The notes under the pieces are model-generated. The model was not told where the DNA came from. It ran no database searches and worked only from the letters and a program-made list of their open reading frames with translations. From Sphingosinicella humi (GTDB lineage: Bacteria > Pseudomonadota > Alphaproteobacteria > Sphingomonadales > Sphingomonadaceae), in NCBI RefSeq assembly GCF_003129465.1, contig NZ_QFFF01000001.1, forward strand, positions 496,001 to 560,000: a stretch of 64,000 nucleotides of DNA, read 5' to 3'. Shown here piece after piece: positions 1 through 8,702 of this stretch (positions are counted from its first letter, which is position 1; every line of letters begins with the position of its first letter). A program made the position numbers and the translations under genes.

Positions 1-19
1 CCAGGATCGTCCTACGCAT
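1..19 (-). CDS. 5' end of an unidentified gene (partial)
   Basis: On the minus strand an ATG at 19-17 follows a purine-rich GAGGAGAG ribosome-binding site, and only the first six codons (M-R-R-T-I-L) lie in the window. It is co-directional with the PP2C phosphatase gene that ends at 103, so it is probably the next gene of that operon. The product cannot be identified. The basic-then-hydrophobic start is compatible with a signal peptide, but six residues are too few to say. Confidence 0.45.
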
Positions 20-102
20 CGCTCTCTCCTCAAAGCTTGTCTGCCGTGGCTTAGCGGCGACGCGTGAAAATTGGAACGGCAACGGCGCGGAGTTTCTCAC
101 GC

Positions 103-819
103 TCAGTGCGGCGGATCGATCACCACGACGGTGGCATTGTCGACGCCGCCAGCGTCCAACGCCGCCTCGACCAGCGCATCGGCAGCCCCTTCCGAACGGC
201 TGGCGAGGAGGCGGGCGATGGCGGTGTCCGGCACCATGTTGGTGAGCCCGTCGGAACAGAGAAGGAAGCGGCCCTGCGGCTCCCAGCGGCATCGCCCGAC
301 GAAGGGGTCGAGCGGCATAGGCCGGGCGGTGCCGCCGAGGCACTGGGTCAACACGCCGCCGCCCAGCGCATGATCGATGCTGATCTGAGCGAGACCGGCC
401 GGTGTCCACCGATAGATGCGGCTGTCGCCGATGTTGAAGGCCAGCGCCTCCTCCCCGCGCAGCACCAGGCCGGCGATGGTCGTGCCCATTCCGGCCAGCA
501 CGGGGTCGGCGGCCGTTGCAGCGTGGAGGCGCGCATTGGCTTCATCGAGCGCGGCGGTGACATCGCGCCGATCCTCGAGACCGCTCATCAGCGGCGCCAG
601 CGCCTCGACGATCAGCGCGCTCGCCACCTCGCCCGCCGCATGGCCGCCCATGCCGTCCGCGACCAACGCCCAGCCGCCGTCGGCGGAAAGCCCGCCGCTC
701 CAGCGCTCCCGCCCGGGCCCGGATGTCCATCCGGGAACGGCGCACATATCCTCGTTGCTCGACCGGACGAGGCCGACATGCGTCAGGGCCGATACGGCGC
801 AATGGTGATCGCCTGGCAA
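103..819 (-). CDS. PP2C-family serine/threonine protein phosphatase
   Basis: A 238-aa metal-dependent (PPM/PP2C, PrpC/Stp-like) phosphatase that would dephosphorylate Ser/Thr phosphoproteins in the cytoplasm. The family motifs appear in order: SSNED around residues 20-24, VADGMGGH at 53-60, a GMGTT stretch near 109, NIGDSRIYR near 135, CSDGL near 187 and a final GGVDNATVVV. These supply the Asp residues that bind the two metal ions. The start is a TTG preceded by CGGGAG at a 9-nt spacing; no ATG in frame would keep the NED motif. Bacterial PP2Cs usually pair with a Hanks-type kinase. None is visible here, but the downstream gene is cut by the window edge. Function is clear at family level; substrates are unknown. 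Confidence 0.9.
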   Translation of the reverse strand: MPGDHHCAVSALTHVGLVRSSNEDMCAVPGWTSGPGRERWSGGLSADGGWALVADGMGGHAAGEVASALIVEALAPLMSGLEDRRDVTAALDEANARLHAATAADPVLAGMGTTIAGLVLRGEEALAFNIGDSRIYRWTPAGLAQISIDHALGGGVLTQCLGGTARPMPLDPFVGRCRWEPQGRFLLCSDGLTNMVPDTAIARLLASRSEGAADALVEAALDAGGVDNATVVVIDPPH

Positions 820-914
820 GGTGCGAAGCTCCCGCCGATGCCATGCGACAATAAGCGATCACGCGCCCCGCAACCAGTGCGATCCGCCGGTGAGCTTGCA
901 AGCGAGGGAGTATA

Positions 915-988
915 TGGATGCCCCGCGTGGATTCGAACCACGATTGACGGAGTCAGAGTCCGTAGTCTTACCATTAGACGACGGGGCA
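915..988 (-). tRNA. tRNA-Gln (anticodon CTG)
   Basis: Read on the minus strand, a 7-bp acceptor stem (TGCCCCG with CGGGGCA) encloses a D-arm with AATGGTAA, an anticodon stem ACGGA/TCCGT around loop CTCTGAC (anticodon CTG), and a T-arm with GGTTCGAATCC. The 3' CCA is encoded. The anticodon reads the CAG codon, so the identity is glutamine. It sits alone between the PP2C gene and the divergent exopolyphosphatase gene. Confidence 0.95.
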
Positions 989-1136
989 GAGAGGGGCGCG
1001 AAATAGGCGGCGGCGCGGAGGCTGTCAACGGCCCTGGGCGCCGCCGCTTGCCCCAAAGCGGTATCCCATGTAATTTGACGGCAAGTCAAAGGCGGCAAAA
1101 CGTCGCCTGAACGAGAACATAAGAGTGGTTTCGAGC

Positions 1137-2189
1137 ATGGCGCACATAGCCGCCACGGCTCCGCAAACGCCGGGACCCGTGCCGGCTCATGCGGCCCAAA
1201 TCCGCCCTCAACCGCGGCGGTATTCCCCTCGCCACACCTACGGCGCGCTCGATCTCGGCACGAACAATTGCCGGCTCCTGGTCGCGCGCCCGGCCGATAA
1301 CGGCTTCACCGTCATCGACGCCTTTTCCAGGGTGGTGAGGCTCGGCGAAGGCCTCGCCGCCAGCGGCCGGATCAGCGAGGCGGCGCAGGACCGGGCGCTC
1401 GCCGCCCTTTCCGTCTGCGCCGAGAAGCTGCGCCGGCGCCGGGTCTCGCTCGCGCGCTCGGTGGCGACCGAGGCCTGCCGCCGCGCCGCCAACGGCCGCC
1501 ACTTCGTCGAGCGGGTCTATAATGAGACCGGGATCGCGCTCGACATCATCTCCCCCGAGGAAGAGGCACGCCTGGCGATGCTCGGTTGCCATCGGCTGCT
1601 GGAGCCCGGCGAGGGCCCTGCCCTCATCTTCGACATCGGCGGCGGCTCGACCGAGCTGGTGCTGATCGACACGGATGGCGTGGTGCCGCGGATCAAATGC
1701 TGGTGGAGCGCGCCCTGGGGCGTGGTCTCCCTGACCGAAAGCGAAGGCCGCGACTTCGCCGACGCCGACGAGCGGCTCGCCGCCTACGGCCGGATGCGCG
1801 AGCGGGTGCGCAACGCCTTCCGCCGCTTCGTCGAGCTGCTGCCGGCGGAGAAGGAGAATATCCGGCTGATGGGAACGAGCGGCACCGTCACCACCCTGGC
1901 CAGCGTCCATCTCGCCTTGCCAAGCTACGACCGCCGGGCGATCGACGGGCTGATGGTGCCGGTCGATTCGATGCGGGAGGTCAGCACCAAGCTGTCGCGG
2001 ATGTCGCTGGCCGAACGTTCGGAGCTGCCCTGCATCGGTCATGAGCGCGCCGACCTGGTGGTCGCCGGCTGCGCCATATTGGAAGCCATCATGGACATCT
2101 GGCCCGCCAAGATCCTAGGCGTCGCCGACCGCGGCATTCGCGAAGGCATATTGCGCTCGCTGATGGCGCGCGACGGCCACCGCATATGA
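1137..2189 (+). CDS. ppx: Ppx/GppA family exopolyphosphatase
   Basis: About 350 aa of the Ppx/GppA (actin-like ASKHA) fold, which hydrolyses inorganic polyphosphate and/or pppGpp. Both phosphate loops are present: [10 protein letters not shown] near the N-terminus and [13 protein letters not shown] near residue 165. A glycine-rich [10 protein letters not shown] segment lies near 245. The protein is short, with only the catalytic Ppx core and no C-terminal HD-like domain. An in-frame GTG lies 12 nt upstream; I chose the ATG at 1137, but neither start has a strong ribosome-binding site. The stop overlaps the rlmE start by 4 nt (ATGA), so the two are co-translated. The ppx-rlmE pairing is one I recognise from other alphaproteobacteria. 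Confidence 0.9.
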   Translation: MAHIAATAPQTPGPVPAHAAQIRPQPRRYSPRHTYGALDLGTNNCRLLVARPADNGFTVIDAFSRVVRLGEGLAASGRISEAAQDRALAALSVCAEKLRRRRVSLARSVATEACRRAANGRHFVERVYNETGIALDIISPEEEARLAMLGCHRLLEPGEGPALIFDIGGGSTELVLIDTDGVVPRIKCWWSAPWGVVSLTESEGRDFADADERLAAYGRMRERVRNAFRRFVELLPAEKENIRLMGTSGTVTTLASVHLALPSYDRRAIDGLMVPVDSMREVSTKLSRMSLAERSELPCIGHERADLVVAGCAILEAIMDIWPAKILGVADRGIREGILRSLMARDGHRI

Positions 2190-2860
2190 GCCGGGACGTG
2201 TCCGGAAGGAGCGGCGGTCTGAAGACCCGCGTGAAGACCGCGAAGGGTCGGAAGGTCGGCTCGACCCGCTGGCTCGAGAGGCAGCTGAACGACCCTTATG
2301 TGAAGCGCGCCAAGGCGGAAGGCTATCGCTCGCGCGCGGCCTACAAGCTGATCGAGCTGGACGAGCGGTTCGGTTTCCTGAAGGGCGCCAAGCGCATCGT
2401 CGACCTCGGCGTGGCGCCGGGCGGCTGGAGCCAGGTGGTGCGGCAGAGGCTGCCGCAATCGACCGTCGTCGGCATCGACCTCCTCCCCACCGATCCGATC
2501 GAGGGCGCCACCCTCCTCCAGATGGACTTCATGGACGAGAAGGCGCCGGAGCTGTTGAAAGAGGCACTGGGCGGCCCCGCCGACCTCGTCCTGTCCGACA
2601 TGGCGGCGAATACCGTCGGTCATCCACAGACCGACCACCTGCGCACCATGGCGCTGGTCGAGGCGGGCCTGCTCTTCGCGACCGAGGTGCTGCGCCCCGG
2701 CGGCGCGTTCGTCGCCAAGGTGCTGGCAGGCGGAGCGGATTCGGCGCTGGTGGCCGAGCTCAAGCGCAATTTCGTGACCGTGAAGCACGCCAAGCCCCCG
2801 GCCAGCCGCAAGGGCTCGTCGGAGTGGTACGTCGTCGCTCAGGGCTTCAAGGGCGAGTAG
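2186..2860 (+). CDS. rlmE: 23S rRNA (uridine-2552-2'-O)-methyltransferase
   Basis: A 224-aa FtsJ/RrmJ enzyme that uses S-adenosylmethionine to 2'-O-methylate U2552 of 23S rRNA during late assembly of the large ribosomal subunit. The SAM-binding loop GVAPGGW is at 75-81, and the family K-D-K-E catalytic tetrad can be placed at K54, D138, K178 and E213. The basic N-terminal extension (about 30 residues, rich in Lys/Arg) is usual in alphaproteobacterial members. It is translationally coupled to ppx. The gene ends inside an 8-bp hairpin that it shares with the convergent gene to its right. Confidence 0.95.
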   Translation: MSRDVSGRSGGLKTRVKTAKGRKVGSTRWLERQLNDPYVKRAKAEGYRSRAAYKLIELDERFGFLKGAKRIVDLGVAPGGWSQVVRQRLPQSTVVGIDLLPTDPIEGATLLQMDFMDEKAPELLKEALGGPADLVLSDMAANTVGHPQTDHLRTMALVEAGLLFATEVLRPGGAFVAKVLAGGADSALVAELKRNFVTVKHAKPPASRKGSSEWYVVAQGFKGE

Positions 2861-2872
2861 CGGTTACTCGCC
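2852..2872. terminator. Bidirectional hairpin between convergent genes
   Basis: GGCGAGTA (2852-2859) and its exact complement TACTCGCC (2865-2872) form an 8-bp stem with a 5-nt loop. Both stop codons (rlmE TAG and the minus-strand small gene TAA) fall inside it. No clear T-tract follows on either strand, so strength is uncertain. Confidence 0.5.
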
Positions 2873-3040
2873 AATCGCCTGGTCGAACGCCGCCGTCGCC
2901 CGCTCGAACTTGTCGCGGCAGCCGGGGTTGCAGAAGCCGACGACATGGCCGCGATAGAGGGTGAGCGCATCCCGGCTGATCGGCTCGCCTGACCAGGGGC
3001 AGTCCGCATTGACCGCGTCTTCCCGACGAAGCTTGCTCAT
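2864..3040 (-). CDS. Small Cys-containing (TRASH/zinc-ribbon-like) protein
   Basis: A 58-aa protein with a motif ADCPWSGEPI followed about 20 residues later by VGFCNPGCRDKF. It has one upstream Cys and a CxxxC pair in a Phe-Cys-Asn-Pro-Gly-Cys-Arg context that resembles the metal-binding part of TRASH/YHS domains, so a metal or redox role is likely. The ATG overlaps the OsmC stop (ATGA), so it is translationally coupled to the thiol-peroxidase-like gene. I do not know a characterised homologue; the motif, not the function, is what can be supported. Confidence 0.7.
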   Translation of the reverse strand: MSKLRREDAVNADCPWSGEPISRDALTLYRGHVVGFCNPGCRDKFERATAAFDQAIGE

Positions 3041-3522
3041 GCCGTCTCCCGCTCCTCGACCATGATCACCGGCTCGTGCGAAACCGGGAAGTTCATCGAC
3101 CGGGCGATGAAGCAGACCGCGTGCGCATCATGGTGGAGCGCCTTCGCCTTTTCGGCATCCGAATCCGCCGAAACCGTGACCTTCGGGCGAAGCACGACGC
3201 TGGAGAACTGGCCGGCCCCGCCCGGCTCCTCGACCATGACGCCTTCGGCTTCGTCCTCATAGGCAGTCACCACGACGCCGTTTACCGCGCACAGGTGGAG
3301 ATAGGCGAGCTGATGACAGGCGGAGAGCGCGGCGACCAGCAGCTCTTCCGGGTTCCAGCGCGCCGCATCGCCCCGGAAATGCGGATCGGAGGAGCCGGTA
3401 ATGTCCGGCTTTCCCTTCCCGCTCAGCACATGGGAGCGGCTGTAACCCCGATAGGAAGCCGTGCCGCTCCCCTCGTTGCCGGTCCAATTCAACCCGACGG
3501 TATAATGATGCTCTCTCGCCAT
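3037..3522 (-). CDS. OsmC family peroxide-stress protein
   Basis: About 161 aa of the OsmC/Ohr/YhfA fold. Members of this family reduce organic hydroperoxides with two reactive cysteines. Here the first is in ALSACHQLAYLHLC and the second in HHDAHAVCFIARSMN, the expected placement. The ATG at 3520-3522 is preceded by GAGGGAG at a 5-nt spacing, which favours it over the GTG two codons upstream. It overlaps the small Cys protein downstream. DsbA-like and M48 genes lie upstream on the same strand, so the neighbourhood reads as thiol/redox and envelope stress. Confidence 0.9.
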   Translation of the reverse strand: MAREHHYTVGLNWTGNEGSGTASYRGYSRSHVLSGKGKPDITGSSDPHFRGDAARWNPEELLVAALSACHQLAYLHLCAVNGVVVTAYEDEAEGVMVEEPGGAGQFSSVVLRPKVTVSADSDAEKAKALHHDAHAVCFIARSMNFPVSHEPVIMVEERETA

Positions 3523-3560
3523 GATCACTCCCTCGAAATCGCGGCTTCAAGAGGCCGCTG

Positions 3561-4280
3561 CTATCCCTTCGCGCGCGCTTCGGCGATGGCTTCCTTGAGC
3601 GCCTGGTAGCCCACCGCGCCCTGCAGCACCTGATCCCCGACGACGAAGGTCGGCGTGCCGGTGGCACCGATGGCGCGGGCGAGCTGGAAATTCTTCTCCA
3701 GCTCCGCCTGGACCGTCGGCGCCGGCAGGGCCGAGGCGACGCCCACCTTTTGCCGAGCCTCGGCGATATTGGCTTCGGTGGGCCGGCCCAGATCGAACAT
3801 CGTCTCGTGGAAGGCGAGGAAGTCGCCCTGGCGCGCGGCGGCGAGGCTGACCTCGGCCGCCGCCTCGCTGCCCGGCCCCAGCACCGGCAGCTCGCGCCAG
3901 ACGACCTTCAGATTCTCGTCCTCCTTGAGGAGGCGTTCGACGTCGGGATTGCTCTGGCGACAGAAGCCGCAGGCATAATCGAAGAACTCGACCAGCACGA
4001 CGTCGCCCTTCTCATTGCCCGCCCAGGCGCTTCCGAACGGCGTCTCATAGGCCGCGCGGTTGGCGTCGACGGCCTTGGCGAGCTGCCGTCCCTGGAGAAC
4101 CTGCACCGCCTCCGGGATGATTTCCGGGTTGGCCAGAAGATAGTCGCGCACGATCCGCTCGACCTGTTGCCGGTCCGGGTCGCCCGCAGCGCCGCTTTGG
4201 AGCGCGAGCGCCACCGCCCCGCCGCCGAGCAGCAGGCCGGCGAGCCCCGCTCCCACGATCGTCTTCCAGTCCTTCGACAT
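3561..4280 (-). CDS. DsbA/Com1-like thiol:disulfide oxidoreductase
   Basis: About 239 aa with an N-terminal hydrophobic anchor or signal segment (residues 6-27), a helical spacer like the Com1/ScsC N-terminal region, then a thioredoxin-like DsbA domain. The redox motif is CGFC at 104-107 and the cis-proline loop GTPTFVVG lies near 207. It would form or isomerise disulfides in the periplasm. An in-frame GTG at 4322 would overlap the M48 stop, but the ATG at 4280 begins immediately before the membrane segment and is preferred. It sits just downstream of the M48-TPR protease, with which it shares envelope quality-control themes. Confidence 0.88.
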   Translation of the reverse strand: MSKDWKTIVGAGLAGLLLGGGAVALALQSGAAGDPDRQQVERIVRDYLLANPEIIPEAVQVLQGRQLAKAVDANRAAYETPFGSAWAGNEKGDVVLVEFFDYACGFCRQSNPDVERLLKEDENLKVVWRELPVLGPGSEAAAEVSLAAARQGDFLAFHETMFDLGRPTEANIAEARQKVGVASALPAPTVQAELEKNFQLARAIGATGTPTFVVGDQVLQGAVGYQALKEAIAEARAKG

Positions 4281-4321
4281 GCGTTCGGCCGAGCCGCGCA
4301 CTCCCCCCGGGCTCGTCTCCA

Positions 4322-5704
4322 CTAGCGTCTCTTGTCCTTCTCCACCGCGGCGCGGGAGACCATGGCGATATCCTGGGCCCGGATCCAGTCCGGGCTGCCG
4401 GTGGGTATGCCCTTCATCGCCTGCTCGGCGCTGGCCAGCGCGAGCTTCGCCCGGCCCTCGAGATTATAGCGCTCGGCCGTGGCCAGGGAGGCGCGGGCAT
4501 GGTCCCCCTCCCGGTCGTAGACGATGCCGAGCTGATACCAGGCGAAGGGGTTGCTGTTGTCCCGCACCACGGCGGCGCGAAGCACCTTCTTGGCCTCTTC
4601 GAAATTGTCGAGATCTTCGGTCGCGATCAGGGCGTGGCCGAGCAGCGCCGAGATGAGCGGCTCCCTGGGCGCGATCGCCACCGCCTTGCGGAGTGAGGCG
4701 AGCGCCTCCGCGGGCTTTCCCGATTCAAGCAGGATCTGGCCCTTCAGCTCGAGGAAATAGGGATCGTTCGGCTTCTCAGCGAGCAGGCTGTTGACCTCCG
4801 CCTCGGCTTTGTCCGGATAGGCGCTCTTGTGCCAGGCATAGGCGCGGGCATAGCGGGCGGGGATGCTCTGGTCCGTCTCCGGATAGCGGATCAACGTCTG
4901 CTTGGGATCGAGGACATAGCCCGCGAGCTTGGCCTTGACCCGCTGGAAGCGGGCTTCCAGTTCGGGGTCGGTCGGCGTGTCCCAGGCCGGATCATTCTCG
5001 TAGAGATTTTCGAGGACACTGATGCGCTGGCCCGTCAGCGGGTGGGTGCGGGCATAGGCATTGTCCTGCGGGATGGCGAGGCGGTATTCCATGTTCTGGA
5101 GCCGCCGGAAGAAGGCGAGCGAGCCCTTGCCGCTGATGCCGGCCTTGGACAGATATTTGGCGCCGGCCTGGTCGGTCGAGGATTCCTGGGTGCGGCTATA
5201 GGCGAGGAACTGGCTCATCGCCGCCTGCTGCCCGGCCGCCATGATGCCGGCCCCGGCCTCGCCCGCGCCGGCCGCCATGGCGGCGGCGCCGAGCACCAGC
5301 GACAGCAGGGTAATGCCGGTCGCCGCCTTGGCGCTTTCACCGAAACGAACGATGTGCCCGCCGGTGATGTGACCGAGCTCGTGGGCTACCACGCCCTGCA
5401 CCTCGTTCGCCGACTCGGCGGCGGTGAGCAGGCCCGAATAGACGTACACTATCTGGCCGCCGGCGACGAAGGCGTTGATGTCGTCGCTGTGCAACAGCAC
5501 GATGTTGACGTTGTCGGGCTGGAGGCCGGACGCCTCGACGATGGGCCGCGACATGTCGCGGAAGAAGGCTTCCGTCTCGGCATCCCGAAGGATCGACTGC
5601 GCCATCGCCGGCTGCACCATGAGCGCGAAGCTCAGGCTCAGCAGCATGACCAGCCGGGCTAGAAAACGGCCCCGCTCGCGCGCTGCCTCGGATGCTTCAG
5701 CCAT
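4322..5704 (-). CDS. M48 metalloprotease with TPR repeats (BepA/YfgC-like)
   Basis: A 460-aa secreted or anchored peptidase. It has a signal/TM segment at about 16-35, then the M48 catalytic domain with zinc motif HELGH (H108, E109, H112), a third-ligand region around SSTDQAGAKYL, and C-terminal tetratricopeptide-like helices from about residue 275. The length and order match BepA, which in E. coli degrades stalled LptD and Bam substrates in the periplasm. Its role here in outer-membrane assembly quality control is inferred from that family. A conserved HPLTGQRI motif, typical of BepA-like M48 enzymes, follows the catalytic domain. The gene is followed closely by the DsbA-like gene. Confidence 0.9.
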   Translation of the reverse strand: MAEASEAARERGRFLARLVMLLSLSFALMVQPAMAQSILRDAETEAFFRDMSRPIVEASGLQPDNVNIVLLHSDDINAFVAGGQIVYVYSGLLTAAESANEVQGVVAHELGHITGGHIVRFGESAKAATGITLLSLVLGAAAMAAGAGEAGAGIMAAGQQAAMSQFLAYSRTQESSTDQAGAKYLSKAGISGKGSLAFFRRLQNMEYRLAIPQDNAYARTHPLTGQRISVLENLYENDPAWDTPTDPELEARFQRVKAKLAGYVLDPKQTLIRYPETDQSIPARYARAYAWHKSAYPDKAEAEVNSLLAEKPNDPYFLELKGQILLESGKPAEALASLRKAVAIAPREPLISALLGHALIATEDLDNFEEAKKVLRAAVVRDNSNPFAWYQLGIVYDREGDHARASLATAERYNLEGRAKLALASAEQAMKGIPTGSPDWIRAQDIAMVSRAAVEKDKRR

Positions 5705-5798
5705 GGCTCGCCCTATCTACGTCCACGCCTGAACCCGACATGAAACGGGTCCGCGCCGGATTTAGCAGAGGCGCGGACCCGATCATAGCAGCCGCCGA

Positions 5799-8315
5799 TC
5801 AACCGCCGAACGTGCGTTGCCACCAGCCGCGACGGGGCGTCCCGCCGTCGCTTTCGATATCGGAGACTTCGCCGTCCTCGGCCAACTGCCGCTCCAGAAC
5901 CGGGGCCTCGGGCGCGGGTTCGGGCGCCTTGCGCGCGCGGCTCCGCCGCTTGGGCTTTTCGGGAAGCTCCTGGCCGTCTTTGGCCGCCTCGGGAGTCGGC
6001 TCCGGCTCGGCCGGCGGCGCTTCGGCCACGGGCGCCGGCTCGGCCGGCGGGGTTTCGGCCTCATCCTTCTTGCGGCGGCTCCGCCGGGGCTTGGGCGTGG
6101 GCGCGGGCTCCTCGGCCATCTCCGGCACGGGTTCGACCGCCGGCTCGGCGGAAGGCGTCTCGACCGCTTCCTCCGCGGCCGGCGCTTCCGCCCCCGCTTC
6201 GACCTTCTTGCGGGCACGTGGACGGCGGCGGGTCTTCTTCGGCTCTTCCGGGGCTATCTCGTCGACCGGAGCTTCAGTCACCGGCTGAGCCTCCAACTCG
6301 GTCGCGTCCACCGCGACCTCCTCGGTAGCGACAGCCTCCTGGGTTTCGGCTAGCGGCCGCTCGGCGCCGCCTTCCTCGCCGCCACGACGGCGGCCGCCGC
6401 GACGGCCGCGCCGGCGACGGCGCTTGCGGCCGCGTTCACCCTCGCCCTCTTCGGAACGCTCGCGTTCGCGCTGAGGCTCGCCGCGCGCCGGGCGCGGCTC
6501 CTCGGCCGCTTCCTCTTCTTCCTCGAAATCCTCTTCGAGAAAATCCTCTTCCTCGTCGACGACGGGCTCGGCGACCTTTTCGAAGCGCGGCCGCTGCGTC
6601 GGCGGCGGGCCGACCGATTCGACGCTCATCTTGGCGCCTTCGAAGCTCTCGTCGATCAGCACCTCGACGACGACGCCGTAGCGCTCCTCGACCTCGGCGA
6701 TCTCGTGGCGCTTCTTGTTGAGCACATAGACGGCGGCCTCGCGGCCGGCGCGCAGCACGATGCGGCTGCCGCGTCCGCGCGCCGCCTCGTCCTCCAGCAT
6801 CCGGAGCGCCGAGAGGCCGGCCGAGGATGCCGTGCGCATCAGGCCGGTGCCTTCGCAATGCGGACAGGGCTTGGTGGACGCTTCGAGCACGCCGGTGCGC
6901 AGCCGCTGACGGCTCATCTCCATAAGACCGAAGGAAGAGATGCGACCGACCTGGATGCGGGCGCGATCATTCTTCAGCGCCTCCTTCATCGCCTTCTCGA
7001 CCTTCCGGATATGGCCGGAGGATTCCATGTCGATGAAGTCGATGACGACGAGGCCGGCCATGTCGCGCAGCCTCAGCTGGCGGGCGATCTCGTTCGCGGC
7101 CTCGATGTTGGTCGCGAAGGCGGTCTGTTCGATATTGTGTTCGCGGGTCGAGCGACCCGAGTTGATGTCGATGGAAACCAGAGCCTCGGTCGGGTTGATG
7201 ACCAAGTAACCGCCCGACTTCAGCTGGACGAGCGGCTGATACATGCCAGCCAGCTGGTCCTCGACCCCGTGGCGCTGGAACAGCGGCACTGGATCGGCAT
7301 ATTGCTTCACGCGCCGGACATGGCTGGGCATCAGCAATTTCATGAAGGAGCGCGCGGCCTTATAGCCTTCCTCGCCCTCGACCATCACTTCCTCGATGTC
7401 GCGATTGTAGATGTCGCGGATCGCGCGCTTGATGAGGTCGCTGTCGCCGTAGATCAGCGCCGGAGCCGAGGACTGGAGCGTCTTCTCGCGAATCTCGTCC
7501 CAGAGCCGAGCGAGATAGTCGAAGTCCCGCTTGATCTCGGTCTTGGTGCGGGAGAGGCCGGCCGTGCGGACGATGCAGCCCATCGTCTTGGGCAGGTTCA
7601 ATTCCCCCATTATCTGCTTCAGGCGCTTGCGGTCGGCACCGTTCGAGATCTTGCGGCTGATGCCGCCGCCATGGCTCGTGTTCGGCATCAGCACGCAATA
7701 GCGGCCGGCAAGGCTGAGATAGGTGGTGAGCGCCGCGCCCTTGTTGCCGCGCTCTTCCTTGACGACCTGAACCAACAGCACCTGGCGGCGCCGGATGACG
7801 TCCTGGATCTTGTAGCGGCGGCGCAGCGCCTGGCGCTTCTTCCTCAATTCGTCGGCGGCATTTTCCTCAGGCGCGCTCTCGGCCTCCTCAGCCGGCGGCG
7901 GAGCGTCTTCATCGGAGACCTCGACCTCGTCGCCTTCGATTTCACCCTCAGCCTCGAATTCGTCGGTGGAACCGCTCTCGTCGAGGCGCTTCTCCTCGGC
8001 CGCGCGGAGCCGCTCTTCCTCGGCGGCATGCTCCGCCTCCTCGCGAAGCAGCGCCTCGCGGTCCTCCTTGGGGATCTGGTAATAATCGGGATGGATTTCG
8101 GAGAAAGCCAGGAAGCCGTGGCGGTTGCCGCCATAGTCGACGAACGCCGCCTGAAGCGACGGCTCAACCCGAGTGACCTTGGCTAGATAGATATTCCCCT
8201 TGAGCTGCTTGTGCTCGGCGGATTCGAAATCAAACTCCTCGATCCGATTTCCCTTGACCACCGCCACCCGGGTTTCTTCCTGGTGGCGCGCGTCGATCAA
8301 CATGCGCATTGTCAT
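5799..8315 (-). CDS. rne: Ribonuclease E
   Basis: An 838-aa endoribonuclease that initiates mRNA decay and processes rRNA/tRNA. The N-terminal S1 RNA-binding domain (about 38-200) is interrupted by a very acidic insert (about 90-160), a trait of alphaproteobacterial RNase E. The catalytic Asp pair in SIDINSG (D383) and VVIDFIDMES (D426) and the zinc-link CPHC (C484, C487) that tethers the tetramer are intact. From about residue 590 the protein is low-complexity: acidic, then an Arg-rich block (about 640-665), then Ala/Pro/Glu repeats. This is the usual degradosome scaffold. It ends in RRGWWQRTFGG, likely a conserved partner-binding tip. A leader of nearly 400 bp upstream suggests autoregulation. 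Confidence 0.95.
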   Translation of the reverse strand: MTMRMLIDARHQEETRVAVVKGNRIEEFDFESAEHKQLKGNIYLAKVTRVEPSLQAAFVDYGGNRHGFLAFSEIHPDYYQIPKEDREALLREEAEHAAEEERLRAAEEKRLDESGSTDEFEAEGEIEGDEVEVSDEDAPPPAEEAESAPEENAADELRKKRQALRRRYKIQDVIRRRQVLLVQVVKEERGNKGAALTTYLSLAGRYCVLMPNTSHGGGISRKISNGADRKRLKQIMGELNLPKTMGCIVRTAGLSRTKTEIKRDFDYLARLWDEIREKTLQSSAPALIYGDSDLIKRAIRDIYNRDIEEVMVEGEEGYKAARSFMKLLMPSHVRRVKQYADPVPLFQRHGVEDQLAGMYQPLVQLKSGGYLVINPTEALVSIDINSGRSTREHNIEQTAFATNIEAANEIARQLRLRDMAGLVVIDFIDMESSGHIRKVEKAMKEALKNDRARIQVGRISSFGLMEMSRQRLRTGVLEASTKPCPHCEGTGLMRTASSAGLSALRMLEDEAARGRGSRIVLRAGREAAVYVLNKKRHEIAEVEERYGVVVEVLIDESFEGAKMSVESVGPPPTQRPRFEKVAEPVVDEEEDFLEEDFEEEEEAAEEPRPARGEPQRERERSEEGEGERGRKRRRRRGRRGGRRRGGEEGGAERPLAETQEAVATEEVAVDATELEAQPVTEAPVDEIAPEEPKKTRRRPRARKKVEAGAEAPAAEEAVETPSAEPAVEPVPEMAEEPAPTPKPRRSRRKKDEAETPPAEPAPVAEAPPAEPEPTPEAAKDGQELPEKPKRRSRARKAPEPAPEAPVLERQLAEDGEVSDIESDGGTPRRGWWQRTFGG

Positions 8316-8354
8316 TTATATCACTCCACGCGCACGACGCTTGATTGAGCAGGC

Positions 8355-8404
8355 GGCGCGCGCGCTCGAATAGGGACGAAGGCGCGACCGATGGGGCGCG
8401 CGCC
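8355..8404. promoter_or_regulatory. Candidate rne leader hairpin in a 387-bp gene-free gap
   Basis: The gap 8316-8702 separates divergent rne and the amidase gene and holds no credible ORF. About 40 nt upstream of the rne ATG, GGCGCGCGC (8355-8363) and GCGCGCGCC (8396-8404) can pair as a 9-bp stem around a 32-nt loop. E. coli rne is autoregulated through structured 5' UTR hairpins; a similar role here is inference. I found no convincing -35/-10 pair in the gap. Confidence 0.35.
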
Positions 8405-8702
8405 TTGGTTGTCCGGGTTGAAGTCAAAAGTGCGTCTGCTGCGCAAAGCTGCCGGATCGCTAATGCCGGTTGCAAAGTCCCCGCCACGCCTGAACCCATA
8501 AGGGGGCGTTGAATTTTCGGGGAATTATGCCTCATGCAGCGTCAACCTAGGTGGCCGGCGCGAGACGGCCGGCGTAATTCGCTCGATTCGATGCTGACGG
8601 AGACTGGTCCCGTGTCCTCTCGAACCGAAGCTCGGTGCTAGCATTTAGGGAGCGAAGCGGCAACTGTTTAGGCGCCGCCCTTTTCACTGGACCGGGCGGG
8701 AC

